A stretch of DNA of 8,454 nucleotides from Nanosynbacter sp. (GCA_015257445.1 JABZKE010000020.1:1-8454); one strand, 5' to 3'. Positions 1-5,648 are shown, counted from the stretch's first letter. Made by a program: numbers and translations. The notes: a model not told the origin generated them from the sequence alone.

Positions 1-363
1 GCGGACATGGCGGATGTGAAAAAACTCAGTGAGGCTTATCCAGAGGTGGATGGCTTTATGATTGGGCGTGGGGTATTCTTCAATCCATATTGTTTTACTA
101 ATCGTAAACCAGTGGGGTTGGGTGGAGAAGTTGAAATTCCGGAAATTATGGAACTATTTCGTTTTCATCTAGATGTCTTTGATGCGAGATGTCGAGAATT
201 AGAGGCGCGCGACTCGAGGTATCCGTTCGAACCTTTGAAGCGCATGTTTAAGGTTTATGTGAATTCTTTCGATGGAGCTTCGGATTTGCGCGTAAAATTG
301 ATGGATTGTAAAAGTACTGCAGAAATTCGAGCGGTGCTGGATGAATTTTGTGCAAAATTGTAA
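1..363 (+). CDS. dus: tRNA-dihydrouridine synthase, C-terminal part (5' truncated by window)
   Basis: This is the 3' end of a Dus-family gene. These enzymes are FMN-dependent and reduce uridines in the D-loop of tRNA using NADPH. The reading frame is open from the first base, so the gene starts outside the window. The visible part begins inside the TIM barrel: a Gly-rich phosphate-binding loop of FMN is seen as the motif VDGFMIGRGVFFNPYCF, equivalent to the family's DGVMIGRGALGNPW. The remaining ~75 residues match the helical C-terminal tRNA-binding domain in length and composition (PFEPLKRMFKVYVNSF, then DLRVKLMDCKSTAEIRAVLDEF). The protein ends at the TAA at 361-363. The active-site Cys lies upstream and cannot be checked. 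Which subfamily it belongs to (DusA, B or C) cannot be told from this fragment. No plus-strand terminator follows; the hairpin at 371-389 has its U-run on the other strand. Confidence 0.9.
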   Translation, partial: ADMADVKKLSEAYPEVDGFMIGRGVFFNPYCFTNRKPVGLGGEVEIPEIMELFRFHLDVFDARCRELEARDSRYPFEPLKRMFKVYVNSFDGASDLRVKLMDCKSTAEIRAVLDEFCAKL

Positions 364-364
364 C

Positions 365-389
365 AAAAAAAGAGGGTGTAATTCCCTCT
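365..389 (-). terminator. Rho-independent terminator of the 85-residue gene
   Basis: On the minus strand a 6-bp GC-rich stem (AGAGGG / CCCTCT, positions 384-389 and 371-376) with a 7-nt loop is followed directly by six T (370-365). It starts 8 nt after the stop codon of the minus-strand gene at 397-654. On the plus strand the hairpin would also form, but no U-run follows, so it does not look like an efficient terminator for dus. Confidence 0.85.
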
Positions 390-396
390 CTCTAGA

Positions 397-654
397 TTAG
401 TTAGCCGCAATGTGCCAAGTCAAATCTGTAGCATTAAACATCAGACGACATTGCTCCTTTCCGACTAAGACATCGAAGACGTGAATCGCGGTATTGCCGA
501 CGAAACGGATGTGAGTGCGGAGTAATTCCGTCACCTCAGACTCTTCGTAGCCACGTCGCTTGAACGTCAGCGGCTGGCACGGAGTCATTTGATAGCCAAA
601 AAGGGCCATCACTTCGACACGTTCTAGATTGTTAAGATTAGTTTGGTTTTGCAT
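397..654 (-). CDS. Hypothetical protein, 85 aa, no family firmly recognised
   Basis: A complete small gene with good translation signals: AGGAG sits 6 nt upstream of the ATG, and a terminator follows the stop. The protein is soluble, with no membrane segment or signal peptide. Residues ~25-35 (QPLTFKRRGYE) followed by a short helix and two beta-like segments (IHVFDVLVG, EQCRLMFNA) and a late Trp (TDLTWHIA) give the pattern P-x-x-F-x-x-R-G-x-Y ... W. That is loosely reminiscent of small actinobacterial domains of the DUF6504 type, a pattern impression only. The gene stands alone between dus (convergent) and the small gene at 1054-1233. It is read from an extended -10 promoter at 795-805 and has an unusually long leader of about 130 nt that can fold, so post-transcriptional control is plausible. 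Function unknown. Confidence 0.82.
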   Translation of the reverse strand: MQNQTNLNNLERVEVMALFGYQMTPCQPLTFKRRGYEESEVTELLRTHIRFVGNTAIHVFDVLVGKEQCRLMFNATDLTWHIAAN

Positions 655-790
655 AAGTAACTCCTAAATTATTTAAAATAAGAGTCATTTATGTGAGCCC
701 GATTTATTGGCTCCTGGCTAAAAGTATAAATGACGATACTTAAAGCTAAAACATTTTCTCATTGCCAGTGACCGAAGTGTAGCAAGATAC
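655..790 (-). promoter_or_regulatory. Long structured 5' leader of the 85-residue gene
   Basis: Between the predicted start site (~788) and the ATG at 654 the minus-strand transcript has two foldable elements. The first is a 6-bp stem TTGCTA/TGGCAA (780-785 with 762-767, one G-U pair) capped by a short C(UUCG)G hairpin. The second is a 9-bp perfect stem GTCATTTAT/ATAAATGAC (726-734 with 684-692) enclosing a 5-bp perfect stem GAGCC/GGCTC (709-713 with 695-699), with a 12-nt bulge on one side. A further 6-bp pairing, TTAAAG/CTTTAA, can enclose the first element. No known riboswitch class was recognised. It may be a cis-regulatory RNA or simply a stable leader. Confidence 0.5.
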
Positions 791-794
791 TTTA

Positions 795-805
795 ATTTTA
801 GCATA
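795..805 (-). promoter_or_regulatory. Extended -10 promoter of the 85-residue gene
   Basis: Minus strand reads TATG-C-TAAAAT, an extended -10 (TG-n-TAAAAT, with the hexamer at 795-800). No recognisable -35 is present 17 nt upstream. The same 12-mer TTATGCTAAAAT serves the TetR gene at 2106-2117, which supports its use as a promoter element here. Predicted start about 788. Confidence 0.5.
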
Positions 806-867
806 AAAAGTATGTTTGGTGCGGAAGATAGGTTTAAAATAAATTAGTTTTTATGGTAAATTGGCAG

Positions 868-894
868 AAAAAATGGGAGGCTGGAGTGCCTCCC
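868..894 (-). terminator. Strong Rho-independent terminator, minus strand
   Basis: A perfect 7-bp GC-rich stem (GGGAGGC / GCCTCCC, 875-881 and 888-894) with a 6-nt loop is followed on the minus strand by A and six T (873-868). It ends the transcript of the 59-residue gene, leaving a 3' UTR of about 160 nt that contains the two-tier hairpin at 932-996. Confidence 0.85.
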
Positions 895-931
895 GAAAAG
901 CGTGAAAATTGCGGGTTGATAGTAATATTTA

Positions 932-1006
932 CTGATATTTTGGGAGAAGAATACTAGCGAGTAGTAGTTTTTCAGGGAGCTAGTATTCGATATCAGCAAT
1001 TTTTTT
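932..1006. other. Two-tier hairpin followed by T7 on the plus strand
   Basis: An outer 7-bp stem CTGATAT/ATATCAG (932-938 with 990-996) encloses, after a 10-nt/1-nt asymmetric loop, a 10-bp perfect stem GAATACTAGC/GCTAGTATTC (949-958 with 979-988) with a 20-nt loop. On the plus strand CAA and seven T (1000-1006) follow, so it may terminate plus-strand transcription. On the minus strand it is a stable 3'-UTR structure of the 59-residue gene. It may be a bidirectional structure or a small RNA. No attC, dif or IS end was recognised in it. Confidence 0.5.
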
Positions 1007-1037
1007 GGATTTTAATAACCGAGTTACAGGTGCTATG

Positions 1038-1059
1038 TATGATTAATCTATGATTAATC
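1038..1059. repeat. Tandem 11-bp direct repeat at the end of the 59-residue gene
   Basis: TATGATTAATC occurs twice head-to-tail (1038-1048 and 1049-1059). The second copy contains the stop codon and last codon of the 59-residue gene. It looks like a slippage duplication just past a coding end. The 8-mer TGATTAAT it contains also forms one arm of the palindrome at 1381-1400. Confidence 0.6.
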
Positions 1060-1233
1060 GTTGTAGAAGCCTTGGTCTCTAGCAGATTCTAGCATGACCT
1101 CAATTTCCGAATCCCGGGCTTTCTGGAAATAATCTGGATTGTTCTTGTAATCTTGAACAAATCTGCGCACATCTCCAGGTCTCCAAGAATCGTATCTTGT
1201 GCCATAAACATCGTTGGTAATAGTAACACTCAT
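1054..1233 (-). CDS. Small hypothetical protein, 59 aa
   Basis: An open frame of 59 codons begins at ATG 1233 (protein start MSVTITNDVYGTRYDSWRPG) and ends at TAA 1054-1056. Support for expression is strong: a TTGACA-17-TAGAAT promoter 75 bp upstream, an SD-like AAAGGGGG 9 nt before the ATG, and a canonical terminator downstream at 868-894. The protein is soluble and slightly acidic (11 Asp/Glu against 8 Lys/Arg). It has a beta-like N-terminus, a W-R-P-G turn near residue 17-20, a charged helix at ~20-32 (DVRRFVQDYK) and a second amphipathic helix at ~37-54 (QKARDSEIEVMLESARDQ). It has no Cys, signal peptide or membrane segment. It is transcribed divergently from the membrane protein at 1439, with nearly touching promoters, so the two may be regulated together. 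I do not recognise a family; function unknown. Confidence 0.72.
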   Translation of the reverse strand: MSVTITNDVYGTRYDSWRPGDVRRFVQDYKNNPDYFQKARDSEIEVMLESARDQGFYND

Positions 1234-1252
1234 GTGAAATACCCCCTTTCAC
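1234..1252 (-). promoter_or_regulatory. SD displayed in a hairpin loop, directly before the start codon
   Basis: The minus-strand leader ends GTGAAA-GGGGGTA-TTTCAC-ATG: a 6-bp perfect stem (1247-1252 with 1234-1239) whose 7-nt loop is the G-rich Shine-Dalgarno. A second GTGAAA copy lies at 1264-1269, within the upstream inverted-repeat arm, and could compete for the same TTTCAC. That would give two alternative folds around the ribosome binding site of the 59-residue gene. Confidence 0.5.
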
Positions 1253-1307
1253 AAAAAAGCAATTTTCACGTACGTCAACCTAAATCCTAGTTAGATTAGA
1301 CGGTTTA

Positions 1308-1336
1308 ATTCTACCATAAAAACATAAATATGTCAA
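1308..1336 (-). promoter_or_regulatory. Consensus promoter of the 59-residue gene
   Basis: Minus strand TTGACA (1336-1331), a 17-bp spacer, TAGAAT (1313-1308). The predicted start is near 1301, giving a leader of about 68 nt that opens with a short imperfect hairpin (1272-1301). Its -35 lies only 9 bp from the -35 of the opposite promoter at 1346, so RNA polymerases or one regulator may affect both. Confidence 0.85.
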
Positions 1337-1345
1337 TGTTAAAAA

Positions 1346-1374
1346 TTGACAGGATGAGAAAAAAGTTGTAGAAT
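1346..1374 (+). promoter_or_regulatory. Consensus promoter of the membrane-protein gene
   Basis: TTGACA (1346-1351), a 17-bp spacer, TAGAAT (1369-1374). The predicted start is about 1381, which leaves a leader of about 58 nt before the ATG at 1439. The two facing -35 boxes form part of a 7-bp inverted repeat TGTCAAT/ATTGACA (1331-1337 and 1345-1351). Confidence 0.85.
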
Positions 1375-1380
1375 ATAAGA

Positions 1381-1400
1381 ACTGATTAATATTAATTAGT
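1381..1400. promoter_or_regulatory. Near-perfect 20-bp palindrome, candidate operator
   Basis: ACTGATTAAT followed by ATTAATTAGT is a 20-bp palindrome with one mismatched position per arm (G against T). It sits at about +1 to +20 of the membrane-protein transcript, where a bound repressor would block transcription. Size and symmetry suit a TetR-family dimer, and a TetR-type gene lies downstream at 2143. The link is inferred. The sequence is very AT-rich, so chance is not excluded. Confidence 0.4.
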
Positions 1401-1438
1401 GTGACTTTTTAAGTAGTTCTTTAAGAGGAGGTTTCCGT

Positions 1439-2017
1439 ATGGAAAAAGATTGCGAAAATGAAGTTTATGTTGCTAATGGTGAAATTCGTGTACTAATCAT
1501 TGCAAGAATACTTTCTTGTTTTGTGATTTTTGGATTATTGCTTGGTGTAATACCTATGCCTGTGTCGATAATTCTAGTGTCATTGATGTGGTTTGTAAAT
1601 TTTAGTGTGGGTGGCTCGATTATTTTTGAGCGTAATTGCTTAGTTTGTCTACATGTCGATAAGTCACAGAAAATGATAACTATTTTTTCTGAAATGCTAT
1701 TAAGCGCTTTTATTTGGGGATATTTTGCTTATTGGCTGAATTTTTGGCTATTGTTGGTTCTATCGTTACTTGCAATTTTAACAGTAGCTTGGACAAATTT
1801 AGATCATAATATGAAGTATGTGGATTTGTATGGTAGAGGAATTAATGTTGCAGTTGAGCTGGCGAATGGGAGATTCATTAACTTGGCTATAGTGCCAATG
1901 TTTGTAATTTTCGGTTCAGTCTTTGGTGTGTCATTTAAGTTGCTATATGTGATGATTATTGCTGTGATACTCTATTATATTCACAATAGGATTTTAATTG
2001 AAGTCACTAGACTATAA
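1439..2017 (+). CDS. Polytopic membrane protein, unknown function, 192 aa
   Basis: The start is secure: AGGAGG at 1426-1431 lies 7 nt before the ATG. About six hydrophobic segments are visible, at residues ~17-38, 42-62, 81-100, 101-118, 147-165 and 167-183. Between the second and third lies a short loop with two Cys (ERNCLVCLHVDKSQK). Between the fourth and fifth lies a ~28-residue polar stretch (NLDHNMKYVDLYGRG onward) that may be the functional loop. The N-terminal 16 residues are acidic and polar with no cleavable signal. No transporter signature, ATP-binding motif or catalytic motif is seen. An RDD-type membrane protein was considered, but the defining Arg/Asp pattern is not convincing. 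The gene has its own consensus promoter and terminator, so it is monocistronic. It is divergent from the 59-residue gene and followed by a TetR-type regulator, which may control it. Confidence 0.85.
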   Translation: MEKDCENEVYVANGEIRVLIIARILSCFVIFGLLLGVIPMPVSIILVSLMWFVNFSVGGSIIFERNCLVCLHVDKSQKMITIFSEMLLSAFIWGYFAYWLNFWLLLVLSLLAILTVAWTNLDHNMKYVDLYGRGINVAVELANGRFINLAIVPMFVIFGSVFGVSFKLLYVMIIAVILYYIHNRILIEVTRL

Positions 2018-2030
2018 GATATAAATCTCC

Positions 2031-2060
2031 TGGCACTCCAGAAATGGGGTGCTATTTTTT
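2031..2060 (+). terminator. Rho-independent terminator of the membrane-protein gene
   Basis: The stem GCACTCC/GGGGTGC (2034-2039 region with 2046-2052, one G-U pair) extends to about 9 bp with flanking T-A and G-U pairs, has a 6-nt loop, and is followed by TATTTTTT (2053-2060). It begins 13 nt after the stop of the membrane protein. It separates that gene from the TetR gene and overlaps an in-frame ATG at 2044, which is therefore not the TetR start. Confidence 0.88.
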
Positions 2061-2108
2061 GGATTTTGAAAAAAGTTTTGTTTTATTCTCATTTTTTAAA
2101 AAATCTTA

Positions 2109-2117
2109 TGCTAAAAT
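2109..2117 (+). promoter_or_regulatory. Extended -10 promoter of the TetR-type gene
   Basis: TG-C-TAAAAT (TG at 2109-2110, hexamer at 2112-2117), preceded by A/T-tracts and no clear -35. The same element, TTATGCTAAAAT, drives the 85-residue gene. The predicted start is about 2124, just ahead of the GGAGAG ribosome site at 2131-2136. No palindromic operator was seen here. Confidence 0.5.
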
Positions 2118-2142
2118 AAAAATAAAATTCGGAGAGAAAAAG

Positions 2143-2712
2143 ATGGGCAGAAAGCATATCAAAAATCGGGTATATCAAAGAACCGAACGAAAAATTTTTA
2201 ATGCTTTGGCAAATATATCAAAAGATAAAAGCTTGGCCGAAATTCAAATATGTGAACTTGTCAGAGTAGCTAAGATTGCCGAGTCGACATTTTACGACCA
2301 TTATCGTAATTTGGCAGATTTAATGAATAAAAATCGTGCTGTTTTCTTGAAACATTTGGAGGATGAAGTAAAAACAAATTTTCAATTAGAGATGAGTATG
2401 GAACAATTTTATGAAAAATTGTTCATTTTTTTATACAAAGAAAATCGTTTGGAATTGATGCAAATGGATTTTCATAAAATGATGAATTTGGCGCTGTTTC
2501 GAGTGGAATTTAAGATGTTAATTTATCGCTTCTGGAATCGCTATGATCCGGAGTTGATGGAGGCAATCTACGACCATTTTCTGGCGGATTTAGTGGCGGA
2601 ATTATATCGTTGGCGTCGCGAAAAATATCACAAAAATTTTATCGTGAAGCATGCGCGAAATTTGGTATATTTGACGAAAAATGCTCCGAAGTTTTATGTA
2701 AATCTGGCTTAG
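2143..2712 (+). CDS. TetR/AcrR-type transcriptional regulator, 189 aa
   Basis: The N-terminal DNA-binding domain of the TetR family is clear. A first helix (RTERKIFNALANISKDK, ~13-29) is followed by the helix-turn-helix at ~33-56 (ICELVRVAKIAESTFYDHYRNLADL), matching the family pattern I-x-x-I-A-x-x-A-x-V-S-x-x-T-F-Y-x-H-F-x-x-K-x-x-L. Residues ~60-189 are all-helical, as expected of the ligand-binding and dimerisation domain, but no ligand class can be named. The start at 2143 is preferred to an in-frame ATG at 2044. The latter lies inside the upstream terminator and ahead of the promoter, whereas 2143 has GGAGAG 6 nt upstream. The total length of 189 is normal for the family. Regulators of this type usually repress themselves or a neighbouring gene. 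The membrane protein and 59-residue gene are the obvious candidate targets, by context only. It converges on nrdG across 77 bp with no strong terminator visible. Confidence 0.88.
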   Translation: MGRKHIKNRVYQRTERKIFNALANISKDKSLAEIQICELVRVAKIAESTFYDHYRNLADLMNKNRAVFLKHLEDEVKTNFQLEMSMEQFYEKLFIFLYKENRLELMQMDFHKMMNLALFRVEFKMLIYRFWNRYDPELMEAIYDHFLADLVAELYRWRREKYHKNFIVKHARNLVYLTKNAPKFYVNLA

Positions 2713-2789
2713 AAATAAAATGTTCAACTATAGAAAATGTAGGAATAAAAAGTGACTTAGCGGTAAGATTCAGGATTTATGAATTGGCG

Positions 2790-3305
2790 CTATTCGATAC
2801 TTGTAATTTCACCATCTTTGAGATGCAAGAGACGTTGATTTTTAGAGCCTCGAAATTTTAGGGTGAGGTCACGCTGAGCAAGAATAAATGGTCCATCAAT
2901 TAAGGCGTCGAGGGTTTTGAAAAATTCCCATTGGTCATTCTGTTTTGCTTTAATTTCTTCATAAGTATAGCCAGAAAATGACCAAACATTCCAACCGAGC
3001 TCTTCTTTGACGAATTTAGCAATTTCAATACAAGCTTCGGCTTGGAGTGACGGTTCCCCGCCACAGAAAGTGAGGCCAGTTTGCCCCTTGAGGGAACGGA
3101 GTTCTTGTTTGATATCTTCAATATCAACGAGAACTCCCCCCTCTTCGTCCCAGGTTTCTTGATTTTGGCAGCCTTCACAGTGAATAAAGCAACCTTGGGT
3201 CCAAATCACGGCGCGTAGCCCGTAACCATTGACGATGCTATCGTGTTCAATCGGGCCGGAAAGACGGATATGGGTTTTATCAGAACCAGGGACGCGGGAC
3301 GACAT
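2790..3305 (-). CDS. nrdG: Anaerobic ribonucleoside-triphosphate reductase activating protein
   Basis: NrdG is a radical-SAM activase: using a [4Fe-4S] cluster and S-adenosylmethionine it creates the glycyl radical on NrdD. The cluster motif C-x3-C-x2-C is present as C39-FIH-C43-EG-C46, and the SAM-contacting GGEP motif at residues 82-85 (TFCGGEPSLQ). An early RLSGPIEHDSIVNGYGLRAVIW segment matches the family N-terminus. At 171 aa the length is typical. It ends with a divergent C-terminus, DLTLKFRGSKNQRL (family: FRGSxNQR). The ATG directly follows the nrdD stop (TAA-ATG, no gap), with AGGAAAGG inside the end of nrdD as ribosome site, so the two are co-transcribed and probably translationally coupled. 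Between its stop and the TetR gene only a weak 4-bp hairpin before CACTTTTT (2751-2766 region) is seen, so termination there is uncertain. Confidence 0.95.
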   Translation of the reverse strand: MSSRVPGSDKTHIRLSGPIEHDSIVNGYGLRAVIWTQGCFIHCEGCQNQETWDEEGGVLVDIEDIKQELRSLKGQTGLTFCGGEPSLQAEACIEIAKFVKEELGWNVWSFSGYTYEEIKAKQNDQWEFFKTLDALIDGPFILAQRDLTLKFRGSKNQRLLHLKDGEITSIE

Positions 3306-5648
3306 TTAGGCCTTTCCTAGAGATGACTTAGCGGTATGCTTGGCGTGTTCGCGGGCGGCCTTTTCGGCTTTGGTGTAGGTGCCAGAAACATTGTGTTTGA
3401 CACGGTCATGTTCTTCAGCGCGTTTCGCATCATTCCAACGATCAAGCGAGCCTACAAGGTAGCCAGTAATGCGACGGAGACGTTCAAAAGGAATCTCTCC
3501 TTCAAGACGACCACAAGATGGGCAGCGTTCGCCTGGAATAATTCCAGAAAAACCACAGACTGGGTCGCGATCGACTGGATGGTTAACTGAGCCGTAGCCA
3601 ATACCGGAATCGTGCATCTTGCGAATAACAGCTTCGAAGGCTTCGATGTTTTGTGATGGGTCGCCGTCAAGTTCGACATAAGAAATATGGCCGGCTGGAC
3701 AGAGTGCGTGATATGGCGCTTCAATTTCGATTTTTTCAAAGGCTGAGATTGGGAAGTAAACTGGAACATGGAATGAATTGGTGTAGTAGTCACGATCATT
3801 TACGCCCTCAATGAGACCAAATTCTTTGCGGTCCATTTTAGTAAAGCGTCCGGCGAGACCTTCGGCTGGGGTGCCAAAGAGGCTAAAGTTGAGGTGATAT
3901 TTTTGGCTATATTCATCACATCGCTTGGTCATATGTTCGATAATTTCGAGACCTTTTTTTCTGGCTTCTTCGTCTTCACCGTGATGTTTGCCGAGCATAG
4001 CTTTGAGGGTTTCGGCAACACCGATAAAGCCAATAGAAAGTGAGCCGTGCTTGATTACATCGCGTAGGGTATCGTCTGGTCCGAGTTTTTCGCTACCAAA
4101 CCAGTTTCCCTCACCCATGAGAAATGGGAAGTTGCGGACGTGTTGATTAGCTTGGAACTCAAATCGTTCGAGTAATTGGTCGGCAACTAGGTCCATTAAT
4201 TCGTCGAGCTCCTTATAGAAGCCTTTCCAATCTGCTGTTTTACGCTCCTTTAGTGCGATGCCATGTTTAATGCTAAGACGAACTAGGTTGATGGTAGTGA
4301 AAGATAGATTACCGCGACTGGTTGCGATGCCGTCGGATTCTGGAAAAATGGAAGAGAAAACGCGGGTGCGGCAACCCATGGTAGCGATCTCAGTATTATA
4401 GTCGCCTTTCTTGTAGTACTTGATATTGAACGGAGCATCGATGAAGGTGAAATTTGGGAAGAGACGCTTAGAGGAAACCTCCATGCTGCGTTTGAAGAGG
4501 TCGTAATTTGGATCTTCTGGGTTATAGTTAATTCCCTCTTTGACTTTAAAAACGGAGATTGGGAAGATTGGTGTTTCGCCGCGACCAAGACCGCGTTCGG
4601 TAGCTTCGAGAAGCATCTTGGATACAAGTCGGCCAGATTCGGTGGTATCGGTGCCGAAGTTGATAGAGGTAAACGGAACTTGGGCACCAGCACGGGAGTG
4701 CATGGTGTTTAGATTGTGAATGAAGCCCTCCATGGCTTGGAAGGTCTGGTTTTCAGTATCCTTCTTCGCTTCATCAATGACAATGGTTGGAATTTTGAGA
4801 GATTTTAGGGTTTCTTCGTCACCGTATTTAATATCTTCTGGAATAGTTATATCGACTTTTTTGCCAGAGAATTCGTTATATTTTTTAAGATTAGCGCGAA
4901 GGGTTTTCTTGAAAGTTTTATCAACGCCTGGTGCCATAGCATAATCGAAATTTGGAATGGCTTGACCACCATGTTGTTCATTCTGGTTAGCCTGAAGAAT
5001 GATGGCAGCAAGCGCAGCATAGGAACCAATAGAATTTGGCGTACGGAGATGCCCATGACCGGTATTAAAACCGCCATTAGCAAAGAGTTTTAATGGATCA
5101 GTTTGGCAGCAAGTTAATGTACCGGTGGCATAGAAATCTAGGTCATGAATATGGATATCGCCACGGTCATGAGCGGCACCAAAACGTGGTTCCATGAGAA
5201 CAGATTTGGCGAAAAACTTAGCACCTTCGGCACCAAATTGAAGCATTTTACCCATAGCGGAGTTGCCGTCGACGTTCGCATTACTACGCTTAATGTCTGA
5301 ATTTTGTTTGGCATCAAGTACGGCAATGGTGCGATAGGCATCCATGAGGCTGGTTTGAGCCATGCGGCGAACCGTGCGCTCATTGCGGTAAGAAATATAA
5401 GCTTTGGCGGTTTTCTTATAACTTGATTCCATGAGAACTTTTTCAACAATATCTTGAATTTGTTCGACGGATGGGGTTTTCTTTTGGTCAAGTTTTTCAA
5501 ATTCTGAAACAACTTTTTCAGCTAGGCGCTTGGCGCGTTCTTCTTTGAATTCTTCAGTGGCAGCACCAGCTTTTTTGATGGCATTGGTGATTTTTTCGAT
5601 ATCAAATGGAACAACTTTTCCATCTCGCTTGACAACTTTTTTGAGCAT
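3306..5648 (-). CDS. nrdD: Anaerobic (class III) ribonucleoside-triphosphate reductase
   Basis: NrdD reduces ribonucleoside triphosphates to dNTPs without oxygen, using a glycyl radical made by NrdG and formate as usual reductant. At 780 aa it is complete. An ATP-cone (residues ~3-95, starting VVKRDGKVVPFDIEKI) gives dATP/ATP allosteric control. The barrel core follows, with C180/C181 (GTLTCCQTD) and C426 (TMGCRTRV), the positions expected for the active-site cysteines. Conserved segments QVPFTSINFGTD and RGETPIFP are also present. The C-terminal zinc region has H690, C698, C709 and C712. The glycyl radical is G729 in RRITGYLVGSLDRWN, followed by 51 more residues. The tail beyond KHNVSGTY is Lys/Ala-rich and may be dispensable. 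The ATG at 5648 has AAGGAG 11 nt upstream. The promoter region carries NrdR-type boxes. An anaerobic or micro-aerobic niche is implied. No class I or II reductase is seen in the window. Confidence 0.97.
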   Translation of the reverse strand: MLKKVVKRDGKVVPFDIEKITNAIKKAGAATEEFKEERAKRLAEKVVSEFEKLDQKKTPSVEQIQDIVEKVLMESSYKKTAKAYISYRNERTVRRMAQTSLMDAYRTIAVLDAKQNSDIKRSNANVDGNSAMGKMLQFGAEGAKFFAKSVLMEPRFGAAHDRGDIHIHDLDFYATGTLTCCQTDPLKLFANGGFNTGHGHLRTPNSIGSYAALAAIILQANQNEQHGGQAIPNFDYAMAPGVDKTFKKTLRANLKKYNEFSGKKVDITIPEDIKYGDEETLKSLKIPTIVIDEAKKDTENQTFQAMEGFIHNLNTMHSRAGAQVPFTSINFGTDTTESGRLVSKMLLEATERGLGRGETPIFPISVFKVKEGINYNPEDPNYDLFKRSMEVSSKRLFPNFTFIDAPFNIKYYKKGDYNTEIATMGCRTRVFSSIFPESDGIATSRGNLSFTTINLVRLSIKHGIALKERKTADWKGFYKELDELMDLVADQLLERFEFQANQHVRNFPFLMGEGNWFGSEKLGPDDTLRDVIKHGSLSIGFIGVAETLKAMLGKHHGEDEEARKKGLEIIEHMTKRCDEYSQKYHLNFSLFGTPAEGLAGRFTKMDRKEFGLIEGVNDRDYYTNSFHVPVYFPISAFEKIEIEAPYHALCPAGHISYVELDGDPSQNIEAFEAVIRKMHDSGIGYGSVNHPVDRDPVCGFSGIIPGERCPSCGRLEGEIPFERLRRITGYLVGSLDRWNDAKRAEEHDRVKHNVSGTYTKAEKAAREHAKHTAKSSLGKA

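Larger units (their letters stand above)
901..1270. repeat. 12-bp perfect inverted repeat flanking the 59-residue gene
   Basis: CGTGAAAATTGC at 901-912 recurs as its exact reverse complement at 1259-1270. The two arms bracket the gene at 1054-1233. Both lie inside the predicted transcript: one in the 5' leader just ahead of the SD hairpin, the other just before the terminator. The mRNA ends could therefore pair over 12 bp. No target-site duplication is seen outside the arms, and the promoter lies outside them, so a mobile element is less likely than an RNA pairing or chance. Confidence 0.55.

Noticed and set aside
218..236. GTTCGAACC, resembling a tRNA T-arm
   Set aside because: It lies within the dus reading frame and no acceptor, D or anticodon arm surrounds it.
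853..957. A 34-codon plus-strand open frame starting ATG at 853
   Set aside because: It has no SD, no convincing promoter, and runs through the strong minus-strand terminator hairpin; best explained as chance.
949..988. attC-like or dif-like recombination site
   Set aside because: The stem lacks the conserved core triplets of attC and the Xer arm pattern of dif; no integrase is nearby.
901..1270. Miniature mobile element bounded by the 12-bp inverted repeat
   Set aside because: No target-site duplication flanks the arms and the gene's promoter lies outside them; RNA pairing or chance is a better reading.
2044..2142. 33-residue N-terminal extension of the TetR-type protein
   Set aside because: The ATG at 2044 lies inside the upstream gene's terminator and ahead of the likely promoter; the ATG at 2143 has a proper SD and gives the normal family N-terminus.
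2753..3336. 13-bp direct repeat TGACTTAGCGGTA at 2753-2765 and 3324-3336
   Set aside because: One such pair is about what chance predicts across a window of this size, and one copy is inside the nrdD coding end.
3336..5512. Several open frames of 70-140 codons on both strands inside nrdD
   Set aside because: They are shadows of the nrdD frame, with no ribosome sites or recognisable products.
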